DNA of 18,679 nucleotides, from positions 1 through 18,679 of the forward strand of contig CANQMY010000010.1 of assembly GCA_947625075.1 (NCBI GenBank), read 5' to 3'. Of this stretch, positions 7,441-15,435 are shown one piece after another. Numbering within the stretch: the first letter of the stretch is position 1; each line of letters begins with the position of its first letter. Origin of the DNA: an uncultured Clostridia bacterium (GTDB lineage Bacteria > Bacillota > Clostridia > TANB77 > CAG-508). The position numbers were made by a program, and so were the translations under genes. The notes beneath the pieces were generated by a model. It was not told the origin of the DNA and ran no database searches. It saw nothing but the letters and a program-made list of their open reading frames with translations.

Positions 7441-9999
7441 ATGCTAGAATTAAAAGATATTTGTAAAGTTTATGAAACACATAATTTTAAGCAAAAAGCT
7501 TTAGAAAAAGTTAATATTAATTTTAGAAAGAATGAATTTGTTTCTATTTTAGGACCATCTGGAAGCGGAAAAACAACACTTTTAAATATAATTGGAGGTT
7601 TAGATAATTATACATCTGGCGAGTTATTAATAAATGAAATAAGTACAAAAAAATATAAAGATAGAGATTGGGATTCATATAGAAATCATAAAATAGGATT
7701 CGTTTTTCAAAATTATAATTTAATACCACACCAAAGTGTATTATCTAATGTAGAACTTGCTTTGACTTTATCCGGAGTTTCTAAGAAAGAAAGATTAAAA
7801 AAAGCAAAACAAGCATTAAAAAAAGTTGGATTAGAAGAACATATTAATAAAAAACCAAATCAATTATCTGGTGGACAAATGCAAAGAGTAGCTATAGCAA
7901 GAGCACTAGTAAATGATCCTGATATACTTTTAGCAGATGAACCTACTGGAGCATTGGATTCAAAAACAAGTAAGCAAATAATGAATTTATTAAAAGAAGT
8001 AGCAAATGATAGATTAGTAATTATGGTTACACATAATGCTGAATTAGCTGAGGAATATTCTACCAGAATTATTGAACTTAGAGATGGAAAAATTCAAAGT
8101 GATAATAATCCTTATGATGGGAAAGAAGAAAAGATAATAGAGCAAAAAAATAATAAAAAACAAAAAACAAGTATGTCTTTTTTTACAGCCTTATCTTTAA
8201 GTTTAAACAATTTAATGACAAAAAAAGGGAGAACAATATTAACATCATTTGCAGGTTCTATAGGTATAATTGGAATTGCACTAATACTTTCTTTATCAAG
8301 TGGAGTACAAGAATATATTAATAGAGTTCAAGAAGAAACACTTACATCTTATCCACTTACAATTGAAGATGCATCAATTGATTTAGGAACTGCTTTAACT
8401 GAAGTAGAATTAAGTGAAGATTCAATTAAAAATCAAGAAGAAAATAAAATTTACTCAAATAATACAATAGGAGATACAATGCACCTTATGAGTAGTAGGG
8501 TACAAACAAATAATTTAGACTTATTTAAAAAATATATTGAGAGTAGTGATAATAGTATTAAAGATTATACAACAGCAATAAGCTATGAATATGATTTACA
8601 TCTTCAATTATTTAAAACTGATACAGAAAATGAAATTATACAAGTAAATCCAAATACAGTGCTAGAAAGCATAGGAATGGCACCAAATGAAATGCAATCA
8701 AACTTTTTTGCAAGTGATGTATGGTCTAAGATGTTTGATAATGACGAAATTAATAATCAAATGTACAAATTAATTGCTGGAAAGATGCCAGAAAATTATA
8801 ACGAGGTAGTTGTATTAGTAGATGAAAATAATAGAATTAGTGATTTTACATTATATGCTTTAGGATTAAAAGACCAAAATGAATTAAAAGAAATGTATGA
8901 AAAAATAAATAATGGTGAAGAAGTTGAATCACAACAAACAAGTTATAGTTTTGATGAAATTTTAAATTTATCTTTTAAATTATTATTAAATACTGATTAT
9001 TATGAAAAAGTAAATAATATTTGGATTAATAAAAAAGATGATGATAAATATTTAAAAGAAAAAATTAATAATGCAGAAGAAATCAAAGTAGTAGGAATAT
9101 TAAAACCAAATGAGGATGCAACTGTAACAAGTAGCATGATGGGTGGAATATTATATAATAAAGAATTAGAAGAATATGTAATACAAAAAATCAATGATTC
9201 TGAAATTGTTAAAGAACAAAAAGAAAAACCAGATATAAATATATTTACCGGATTAGAATTTAGTAAAGAAAAATTCGATATAAATAATTTAAGTATGGAA
9301 CAAAAAATGTATTTACAATCACTTCCAGCAGAAGAACTAGCAAACTTAATTTCTCAATATAAAGAACAATCAGAAGCAACTTATGACAGTGTTATAAAAG
9401 AATTAGGATCAGTTGAATTAGAAAAACCAACTTCAATATATATATATCCTAAAGACTTTGAATCAAAGGAAAAAATTAAAAATTTAATATCAGATTATAA
9501 TGAAAAACAAAGACAAGATGGAAATGAAGAAAATGTAATTAATTATAATGATTTAGTTGGAATGCTAATGAATTCTGTAACTGGAATAGTTGATATGATA
9601 AGTTATGTGCTTATTGGATTTGTATCAATATCACTTGTAGTATCAAGCATTATGATAGGAATTATAACTTATATTTCTGTACTTGAAAGAACAAAAGAAA
9701 TTGGAATATTAAGGTCTATTGGAGCTTCTAAAAGAGATGTTTCAAGAGTATTTAATGCTGAAACTCTAATAATTGGTTTATTTGCAGGAATTATTGGTAT
9801 AGGAATAACAATATTATTAAATTTACCAATTAATGTTATAATAAAACAAGTTTCAAATGTGTCGAACTTAAGTCATCTTCCACTTATTGGGGGAACAATA
9901 TTAGTTGCGATAAGTGTATTCCTTACAATAATTGCAGGATTAATCCCAGCAAGAATAGCAAGCAAACAAGATCCTGTAAAGAGTTTAAGAACAGAGTAA
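7441..9999 (+). CDS. ABC transporter, fused ATPase and FtsX/MacB-type permease
   Basis: An 852-residue single-chain exporter-type ABC protein. The N-terminal ATPase has Walker A GPSGSGKTT (38-46), Q-loop FVFQNYN (Gln90), signature LSGGQ (142-146), Walker B DILLADEP (161-168) and His198 in VTHN. Membrane segment 1 is near 268-288, followed by a large extracellular region of about 400 residues, then three C-terminal membrane segments within about 695-845. These include the FtsX-type motif YISVLERTKEIGILRSIGAS, with the ending PARIASKQDPVKSLRTE. MacB/LolCDE-like families of this form export or act mechanically on peptides, antibiotics or lipoproteins and usually do not import. The ribosome site TTAGGAGG stands seven bases before ATG. 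A hairpin follows the stop. Substrate unknown. Another ABC ATPase of the same broad class begins at the right edge. Confidence 0.92.
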   Translation: MLELKDICKVYETHNFKQKALEKVNINFRKNEFVSILGPSGSGKTTLLNIIGGLDNYTSGELLINEISTKKYKDRDWDSYRNHKIGFVFQNYNLIPHQSVLSNVELALTLSGVSKKERLKKAKQALKKVGLEEHINKKPNQLSGGQMQRVAIARALVNDPDILLADEPTGALDSKTSKQIMNLLKEVANDRLVIMVTHNAELAEEYSTRIIELRDGKIQSDNNPYDGKEEKIIEQKNNKKQKTSMSFFTALSLSLNNLMTKKGRTILTSFAGSIGIIGIALILSLSSGVQEYINRVQEETLTSYPLTIEDASIDLGTALTEVELSEDSIKNQEENKIYSNNTIGDTMHLMSSRVQTNNLDLFKKYIESSDNSIKDYTTAISYEYDLHLQLFKTDTENEIIQVNPNTVLESIGMAPNEMQSNFFASDVWSKMFDNDEINNQMYKLIAGKMPENYNEVVVLVDENNRISDFTLYALGLKDQNELKEMYEKINNGEEVESQQTSYSFDEILNLSFKLLLNTDYYEKVNNIWINKKDDDKYLKEKINNAEEIKVVGILKPNEDATVTSSMMGGILYNKELEEYVIQKINDSEIVKEQKEKPDINIFTGLEFSKEKFDINNLSMEQKMYLQSLPAEELANLISQYKEQSEATYDSVIKELGSVELEKPTSIYIYPKDFESKEKIKNLISDYNEKQRQDGNEENVINYNDLVGMLMNSVTGIVDMISYVLIGFVSISLVVSSIMIGIITYISVLERTKEIGILRSIGASKRDVSRVFNAETLIIGLFAGIIGIGITILLNLPINVIIKQVSNVSNLSHLPLIGGTILVAISVFLTIIAGLIPARIASKQDPVKSLRTE

Positions 10000-10004
10000 A
10001 AATA

Positions 10005-10026
10005 TACCAAATTTTCCAATTTGGTA
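10005..10026 (+). terminator. Short hairpin after the ABC transporter gene
   Basis: TACCAAATT (10005-10013) and AATTTGGTA (10018-10026) pair over 9 bp with a four-base loop, five bases after the stop. The following sequence has no clear T-run, so it may mark an mRNA end without being an efficient intrinsic terminator. Confidence 0.5.
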
Positions 10027-10099
10027 CAATTATATTAACATATATTGACATAAATAAAAAAAGAGTTTAAAATAATAATTGCTATTAAAATAAAATTTA

Positions 10100-10194
10100 A
10101 TAGTTGAAAAATCATTTATAAATGTGCGTTTAGACCGTACAAATTAAACAGATTCTAGTAAGAGGTATTTCTATTTGAAATTCCTCTTATTTTT
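10100..10194 (+). promoter_or_regulatory. Structured non-coding stretch ending in a terminator, upstream of ldh
   Basis: The 287 bases between the ABC transporter gene and ldh contain no credible gene. At 10122-10140 a small stem (GTGCG with CGTAC, one G-U pair) lies in the only GC-containing part. It is followed by a clear intrinsic terminator: TAAGAGGTATTTC (10159-10171) pairs with 10177-10189 with one mismatch, then TTTTT to 10194. This could be a small RNA or a terminator-type leader of ldh. I recognise no riboswitch or T-box consensus. Confidence 0.4.
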
Positions 10195-10286
10195 ATATAA
10201 ATATAAATTAAAATTCATTGTAAATTATAAAAAAAAGATATAAAATATTAAAAGTTAGATATAATATGAGTATGGAGGATATTTTT

Positions 10287-11240
10287 ATGGAGAATAATCG
10301 AAAAGTTGTTATAGTAGGTGCTGGTTTTGTAGGAACGAGTCTAGCATATTCATTACTAAATCAAGGAACTGTTGATGAATTAGTTTTAATTGATATAAAT
10401 AAAGAAAAAACAATAGGTGAAGAAATGGACTTATCGGATGGATTACCTTATTCACCTCATAAAATGAATATAAAAGCAGGAGATTATAATGAATGCAAAA
10501 ATGCTGATATTGTTGTAATAACGGCAGGTCTAAACCAAAAACCAAATCAATCAAGATTAGAGCTTGCTGTAGAAAATACAAAAATTATGAAAGATATAAC
10601 TTACAATGTTATGAAAAATGGATTTAAGGGAATATTTATTATTGCTACAAATCCAGTAGATTTAATGAGTTATGTTGTTTTAAAAACTTCTGGTATATCA
10701 AAATCAAGAGTAATTGGTTCTGGAACTGTACTTGATACTGCCAGGTTAAGATATTTGATTGCAGAATATTTAGAAGTTTCTAGTAAAAATGTACATGCAT
10801 ATATTTTAGGTGAACATGGAGATTCTTCATTAGTTCCTTGGGAACATTGTTATATTGGTTGTAAAAAAATGATAGACATAATGGAAGAAAATAATTTTCC
10901 AATGGAAGATTTGGAGAAAATTCACAATAAAGTGTGGAATGCGGCATATGAGATTATTGAAAAAAAGAAAGCAACTTATTATGGGATAGGAATGGCACTT
11001 AATAGATTAATCAGAGCAATATTAAATGATGAAAATGCAATCTTAACTATATCTACTTATCAAGAAGGTGAATATAATCAAAGTGGTATGTATATTGGTG
11101 TTCCAGCAATTATAAATAGAAATGGTGTTAAAGATATATTAAAGTTAAAATTGAACAAAAAAGATCAAGAAAAATTTAATCATAGTTGTGAAATTATGAA
11201 AGAAAATATTGAAAAGGAAATAAATCCATTGTTAGATTAA
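10287..11240 (+). CDS. ldh: L-lactate dehydrogenase
   Basis: A 317-residue cytosolic NAD-dependent 2-hydroxyacid dehydrogenase, most likely reducing pyruvate to L-lactate in fermentation. The Rossmann motif GAGFVG is at 11-16, then the Asp-containing LIDINKEK near 34-41. The substrate loop GLNQKPNQSRLEL (81-93) has Gln84, typical of lactate and not malate dehydrogenases, and Arg90. TNPVDLMSYV, Arg153 in DTARLR and catalytic His177 in GEHGDSS are all present. I chose ATG 10287 because GGAGG lies about eight bases before it; an in-frame ATG at 10266 would place that ribosome site inside the gene. A strong terminator follows, so it is probably monocistronic. Confidence 0.93.
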   Translation: MENNRKVVIVGAGFVGTSLAYSLLNQGTVDELVLIDINKEKTIGEEMDLSDGLPYSPHKMNIKAGDYNECKNADIVVITAGLNQKPNQSRLELAVENTKIMKDITYNVMKNGFKGIFIIATNPVDLMSYVVLKTSGISKSRVIGSGTVLDTARLRYLIAEYLEVSSKNVHAYILGEHGDSSLVPWEHCYIGCKKMIDIMEENNFPMEDLEKIHNKVWNAAYEIIEKKKATYYGIGMALNRLIRAILNDENAILTISTYQEGEYNQSGMYIGVPAIINRNGVKDILKLKLNKKDQEKFNHSCEIMKENIEKEINPLLD

Positions 11241-11262
11241 TGAATTTAAAGGTAACTTTGAT

Positions 11263-11306
11263 ATTAAATCTTTAGACTGACTTATCAGTCTAAAGATTTA
11301 ATTTTT
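11263..11306 (+). terminator. Strong intrinsic terminator after ldh
   Basis: An 18-bp perfect stem (ATTAAATCTTTAGACTGA, 11263-11280, with 11285-11302), a four-base loop and a following T-tract. It ends the ldh transcript 22 bases after its stop. Confidence 0.88.
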
Positions 11307-11383
11307 AAAATGTGATATATTTATAACATAAATTTAAATTAAATTATTAATTTTAATTTATAATTTACATAAGGGAGTTTGTT

Positions 11384-13177
11384 ATGAGTAAAAAAGAAAA
11401 AAATACTGACTTTTCAAATTTTTTAAAAAAAGTAAAAGAAAAGGATTTAAGAAAGGTATTTGAAGCAAAAGAATTTAACAATGTAAAAGATATAATATAT
11501 AATTCTGCGAAGGTTTTTAGAGATCAAATTGCTTTTGTTATAAAACATAAAAATGGTGATGAAATTGAATATGAAAATGTGACCTATAAAAGACTTTTAG
11601 AAGATATTAATAAATTAGGTACAGCATTTTATTCAATGAAATTAAAAGCAAAAAGAATTGCTATTATAGGAAAAAATAGATATGAATGGGTTTTAGCACA
11701 TCTAGCAAATCTACTTGGAGGGATTGTTTCAGTACCACTTGATAAAGACTTAGAATATGAAGAATTAGAAACATCATTAGTTAGAAGTAAAGCTGATTGC
11801 ATTGTTTTTGATGAAAAACTAACTGAAAAAATAGAAAATGTAAGAAAAAATGGAAAAACGAATTTAAAAAAATATATATGTATGAGTAAAAAAGACGGCT
11901 TTGATTCAATAGAAGAATTATTACAAACTGGTCAAAAATATTTAAGTGATGGAAAAAGAGATTATATAGATTATAAAATAGATGAAAATGCAATGAATAT
12001 TCTTTTATTTACTTCTGGTACAACAGACAAATCAAAAGCAGTAATGCTTTCTCAAAAAAATATTGCTTCTAACATATATGCATTACAAGTTGCTGAAGAT
12101 ATAAGACCTACAGATACTAATATTGCATTTTTACCTTTTCATCATATATTTGGATCAACTTGCATGATTATGATGATAGCATCAGGTGTAAAAACAGTAT
12201 TTCCAGATGGATTAAGATACATAAAACAAAATTTGAATGAGTATCATATTACTGTTTTTGTTGGTGTCCCTGTTTTAATAGAAGCAATATATAAGACAAT
12301 TATGAAAGAAATAGAAAAACAGGGAAAAACAAAATTAATTAAATATGCGATTAGAATAAGTAATATACTTTTAAAATTTAAAATTGATATAAGAAGAATT
12401 TTATTTAAACAAGTTATAAATGCGTTAGGTGGAGAATTAAGATTTATAGTTTCTGGAGGTGCGCCAGCAGACAGCAAAATTTCTAAAGGATTTAATGATT
12501 TAGGAATTAAAACAGTACAAGGATATGGATTAAGTGAGACCGCACCAGTCATTGCTGCTGAGAACGATAAAGTAATGAAACCGGGATCTGTAGGTGTTCC
12601 AATGATAAATGATGAAATAAAAATAGCTAATAAAGATAGTCAAGGTATTGGTGAAATAATTGTAAAAGGTCCTAATATAATGCTTGGATATTATGAAATG
12701 CCTGAACTTACATCAGAAGTTTTAAAAGATGGATGGTTTTATACAGGAGATCTTGGGTATTTTGATAATAAAGGAATACTATATATTACAGGTAGAAATA
12801 AAAATTTAATAGTATTAAAAAATGGTAAAAAAGTATTTCCAGAAGAGTTAGAAACTTTAATTAATAGATTAGAGTTAGTAGAGGAATCAATGGTATTTGG
12901 AATGCCTGACTCAATAGATAAAAATGATGTTAAACTTTCAGTAAAGATATTTTATAATAAAGAAATAGCAAAAGAAAAATATAGCGATAAATCTGAAAAT
13001 GAATTATTTGATATAATTTGGAACCAAATAAAGGAAGTAAATAAATCTCTTCCTAGATATAAACATATACAAAATTTGATTTTAACTGATGAAGAATTAA
13101 TAAAAACTACAACCAAAAAAGTAAAAAGACAAGAAGAAATGAAGAAAATAATGGCAGGAGTAAATAAATATAATTGA
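11384..13177 (+). CDS. Long-chain acyl-CoA synthetase-like AMP-binding enzyme
   Basis: A 597-residue member of the ANL adenylating superfamily, closest in pattern to long-chain fatty-acid-CoA ligases, which activate fatty acids with ATP and CoA. The P-loop-like motif is FTSGTTDKSKAVMLS (about 209-223), followed by FLPFHHIFGS, then GYGLSETAPVIA near 385 and YTGDLGYFDNKGILYITGR near 448-466. The hinge and C-terminal lid include LKNGKKVFPEELE, and the catalytic Lys region is TTTKKVKRQEE at the end. One oddity: the usual Gly after SGTT is Asp, so activity or substrate preference may differ. Ribosome site AAGGGAG precedes ATG 11384. The gene stands alone between the ldh terminator and gatC. The fatty substrate is inferred from family only. 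Confidence 0.88.
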   Translation: MSKKEKNTDFSNFLKKVKEKDLRKVFEAKEFNNVKDIIYNSAKVFRDQIAFVIKHKNGDEIEYENVTYKRLLEDINKLGTAFYSMKLKAKRIAIIGKNRYEWVLAHLANLLGGIVSVPLDKDLEYEELETSLVRSKADCIVFDEKLTEKIENVRKNGKTNLKKYICMSKKDGFDSIEELLQTGQKYLSDGKRDYIDYKIDENAMNILLFTSGTTDKSKAVMLSQKNIASNIYALQVAEDIRPTDTNIAFLPFHHIFGSTCMIMMIASGVKTVFPDGLRYIKQNLNEYHITVFVGVPVLIEAIYKTIMKEIEKQGKTKLIKYAIRISNILLKFKIDIRRILFKQVINALGGELRFIVSGGAPADSKISKGFNDLGIKTVQGYGLSETAPVIAAENDKVMKPGSVGVPMINDEIKIANKDSQGIGEIIVKGPNIMLGYYEMPELTSEVLKDGWFYTGDLGYFDNKGILYITGRNKNLIVLKNGKKVFPEELETLINRLELVEESMVFGMPDSIDKNDVKLSVKIFYNKEIAKEKYSDKSENELFDIIWNQIKEVNKSLPRYKHIQNLILTDEELIKTTTKKVKRQEEMKKIMAGVNKYN

Positions 13178-13237
13178 TTTTATTTTTAATTCATTATATA
13201 ATAACAGTGTTAATTTAAAAGAAAGGATGTATTCTCT

Positions 13238-13525
13238 ATGGAAGTAAAAAAAGAAGAGTTATTACACATTGCAAATTTAGCAAAACTTGAAATAAAAGAT
13301 GAAGAGATTGATAAATATTTATTAAATTTGCAAGATATATTAAATTTTTCAAATATAGTTAATAATGCTCCAATAGATGATTTAAAAGAAACAATAGGAG
13401 AAAGAGATTCTTATAATGTTTTTAGAAAAGATAATATAAAAGTATTTGATGATATGAATGGAATAGTAGATAATTTTCCAGAAAAACAAGAAAATATGAT
13501 TAAAGTGCCAAGAGTTGTTCAATAA
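13238..13525 (+). CDS. gatC: Aspartyl/glutamyl-tRNA amidotransferase subunit C
   Basis: A 95-residue GatC, the small subunit that stabilises the GatCAB amidotransferase converting Glu-tRNA(Gln) and Asp-tRNA(Asn) to the correct amide forms. The N-terminal ELLHIANLAKLEI, the helix LLNLQDILNFSNIV and the end ENMIKVPRVVQ are standard. AAAGGA stands before ATG 13238, and gatA starts 38 bases after the stop, so the two form one operon. Confidence 0.94.
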   Translation: MEVKKEELLHIANLAKLEIKDEEIDKYLLNLQDILNFSNIVNNAPIDDLKETIGERDSYNVFRKDNIKVFDDMNGIVDNFPEKQENMIKVPRVVQ

Positions 13526-13563
13526 AAAAACATATGTTTATGATTTAAAGAGAGGATAATAGA

Positions 13564-15003
13564 ATGGATATCGTAAAATTAACTGTTCATGAATTAATAG
13601 AAAAATTACAAAATAAAGAGATTACTATAAGTGAAATTAATAACTCTTATATTAATAGAATAAAAGAAAAAGAAGATGATGTACAAGCATTTATAACTTT
13701 AACAACAGAAGAAGCATTAAAAAAATCAGATATTATTGAAAAAAAAGTAAATAGTGGAGAAATAAACGACATTTTAGCTGGTATTCCTATTGGTATAAAA
13801 GATAATATATGTATTAAAAATGTTAAAACAACTTGTGCTTCTAAAATGTTAGAAAATTTTGTTGCTCCTTATAATGCAACAGTTATAGAAAAATTAAATG
13901 ATAGAAATTTAATATGTTTAGGGAAAACAAATATGGATGAATTTGCTATGGGAAGTTCAACTGAGACATCTTATTATAAAAAAACAAGAAATCCAGTGGA
14001 TTTAAGTAGAGTTCCAGGTGGATCATCAGGAGGTTCTGCAGCTGCTGTTGCAAGTAACATGGTTCCTTGGGCATTAGGAAGTGATACAGGTGGAAGTATT
14101 CGTCAGCCAGCTTCTTTTTGTGGAGTTGTTGGACTAAAGCCAACGTATGGACTTGTTTCAAGGTATGGTCTTATTGCATTTGCATCTTCATTAGATCAAA
14201 TTGGAACCTTTACAAAAGATGTTCAAGATGCATCTATACTTTTAAATGTAATATCTGGATATGATGTAAAAGATAGTACATCTGCAAATATTGAAAAAAA
14301 GGATTACACTAAATGTTTAAAAAATAATGTAACTGGATTAAAAATTGCAGTTCCTAAAGAATTTTTTGGAGATGGTATAAATTCAGAAGTAAAAAAAGCA
14401 TTAGAAATTGCTATAAATAAATATAAAGAGTTAGGTGCAATAGTTGAAGAAATATCATTAGATATAGCTAATTACGCTCTTGCTACTTATTATATTATAG
14501 CATGTGCCGAAGCAAGTTCAAATTTAGGAAGATTTGATGGAATAAGATATGGATATAGGAGTAAAGATTATACTAATTTAAAAGATATTTATACAAAATC
14601 TAGAAGTGAAGGATTTGGTGATGAAGTAAAGAGAAGAATTATACTTGGTACTTACGTATTAAGTTCTGGATATTATGATGCATATTATAAAAAAGCACAA
14701 AAAGTTAGAACATTAGTAAAAAATGAATTTAATAAAGTTTTTGAAAAGTATGATGTAATTTTAACTCCAACTTCTCCAACTACAGCATTTAAATTGGGAG
14801 AAAAGTCTGATAATCCGCTTGAAATGTACTTATCTGATATATGTACGGTATCAGTGAATATAGCTGGTCTTCCAGGAATATCTATTCCTTGTGGTGTAGA
14901 TAGTAATAATATGCCTATAGGAATGCAATTAATTGGTAATCATTTTGATGAAGAAACTATATTAAATGCAGCATATACTTTTGAGCAATCAGCCAATAAT
15001 TAA
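13564..15003 (+). CDS. gatA: Glutamyl-tRNA(Gln) amidotransferase subunit A
   Basis: A 479-residue amidase-signature enzyme, the glutaminase subunit of GatCAB. The catalytic Ser-cisSer-Lys triad is visible at the positions known for GatA: Lys79 in GIPIGIKDN, Ser154 in PGGSSGGSAAAVASN and Ser178 in GSDTGGSIRQPASFCG. GLKPTYGLVSRYGLIAFASS and the C-terminal LPGISIPCG are typical. Full length, with GAGAGGA before ATG 13564. The usual next gene, gatB, is not present: the sequence passes directly into a repeat-flanked SCIFF gene and then a minus-strand gene. The tRNA-binding kinase-like subunit must be encoded elsewhere. Confidence 0.96.
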   Translation: MDIVKLTVHELIEKLQNKEITISEINNSYINRIKEKEDDVQAFITLTTEEALKKSDIIEKKVNSGEINDILAGIPIGIKDNICIKNVKTTCASKMLENFVAPYNATVIEKLNDRNLICLGKTNMDEFAMGSSTETSYYKKTRNPVDLSRVPGGSSGGSAAAVASNMVPWALGSDTGGSIRQPASFCGVVGLKPTYGLVSRYGLIAFASSLDQIGTFTKDVQDASILLNVISGYDVKDSTSANIEKKDYTKCLKNNVTGLKIAVPKEFFGDGINSEVKKALEIAINKYKELGAIVEEISLDIANYALATYYIIACAEASSNLGRFDGIRYGYRSKDYTNLKDIYTKSRSEGFGDEVKRRIILGTYVLSSGYYDAYYKKAQKVRTLVKNEFNKVFEKYDVILTPTSPTTAFKLGEKSDNPLEMYLSDICTVSVNIAGLPGISIPCGVDSNNMPIGMQLIGNHFDEETILNAAYTFEQSANN

Positions 15004-15088
15004 ACAGCTGTTAATAGTGTCAATGCGTTTGTCAATGGGGTGTCAATGGGGACGGAGTTTTTTGACATATTTTATATTTAGATATACA

Positions 15089-15117
15089 TTGAATAAAATT
15101 AAATTGTATGTTATAAT
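15089..15117 (+). promoter_or_regulatory. Vegetative-type promoter of the SCIFF gene
   Basis: TTGAAT (15089-15094), a 17-base spacer and a perfect TATAAT (15112-15117), placed inside the inverted repeat about 60 bases before the SCIFF start. It should give the peptide gene its own transcription, independent of gatCA. Confidence 0.7.
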
Positions 15118-15179
15118 AAATAAGATTTCGTACAGAAATTAAAATTGATTTTTTAAATAAGAAAGGAGAAAAGAGAGAT

Positions 15180-15335
15180 ATGAAGAAAAAGCATATCCAG
15201 ACCTTAACGACTAAAAGTTTTAAAGAATCAATGAAGAACGGAGGATGTGGCGAATGCCAAACTTCCTGCCAATCGGCCTGTAAAACCTCTTGTACCGTAG
15301 GAAACCAATCCTGCGAAAAAGTAAAAAGTAAGTAG
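15180..15335 (+). CDS. scfA: SCIFF six-cysteine ribosomally made peptide precursor
   Basis: A 51-residue peptide of the SCIFF family (six cysteines in forty-five residues), a precursor modified to thioether (sactipeptide-like) links by a radical SAM maturase. The leader is KHIQTLTTKSFKESM, then the core with six Cys at 23, 26, 30, 34, 38 and 45: GGCGECQTSC, QSACKTSCTV, GNQSCEK. GAAAGGAG stands upstream of ATG 15180. The maturase gene (scfB), normally adjacent, is not in this window; the next gene is a U32 family protein. The gene is GC-richer (62 of 156 bases) than its neighbours and uses TCC, ACC, TGC and GCC, unlike them. Too short for many gene finders. Biological role of SCIFF is still unclear. 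Confidence 0.95.
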   Translation: MKKKHIQTLTTKSFKESMKNGGCGECQTSCQSACKTSCTVGNQSCEKVKSK

Positions 15336-15344
15336 GACGGCCAA

Positions 15345-15386
15345 AAAAGAGAGCAGATAAGTTTTTAATTCTGCTCTTTTTTTTTA
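15345..15386 (+). terminator. Intrinsic terminator of the SCIFF gene
   Basis: AGAGCAG (15350-15356) pairs with CTGCTCT (15371-15377), flanked by A-rich and T-rich runs that extend the stem, then a T-tract to 15385. It ends the SCIFF transcript inside the inverted repeat. Confidence 0.85.
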
Positions 15387-15435
15387 TTTATGTCAAAAAA
15401 CTCCGTCCCCATTGACAACCATTGACACATTGACA

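Larger units (their letters stand above)
15041..15417. repeat. Perfect 29-bp inverted repeat enclosing the SCIFF gene
   Basis: Bases 15041-15069 (starting TGTCAATGGGGACGG) are exactly reverse-complemented at 15389-15417, 319 bases apart. Each arm is itself bounded by TGTCAA and TTGACA, so each can fold. Outside both arms are further TGTCAATG-type copies (15019-15040 and 15418-15434). Similar GGGGACGG palindromes recur in clostridial genomes and resemble REP-type elements mobilised by Y1 transposases (recalled, not searched). The enclosed segment holds one promoter, one gene and one terminator. No transposase is present. Confidence 0.85.

Noticed and set aside
7441..9999. ABC transporter as the exporter for the SCIFF peptide or partner of the C39 peptidase
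   Set aside because: It is a MacB/FtsX-type protein, not a peptidase-containing exporter, it is separated from both genes by terminators, and nothing in the sequence links them.
10028..10265. T-box or known riboswitch before ldh
   Set aside because: No T-box consensus or other riboswitch core I recognise; only a small stem and a terminator are visible.
15019..15434. CRISPR array from the repeated TGTCAATG units
   Set aside because: The units are short, irregular and inverted, without regular spacers, and no cas genes are present.
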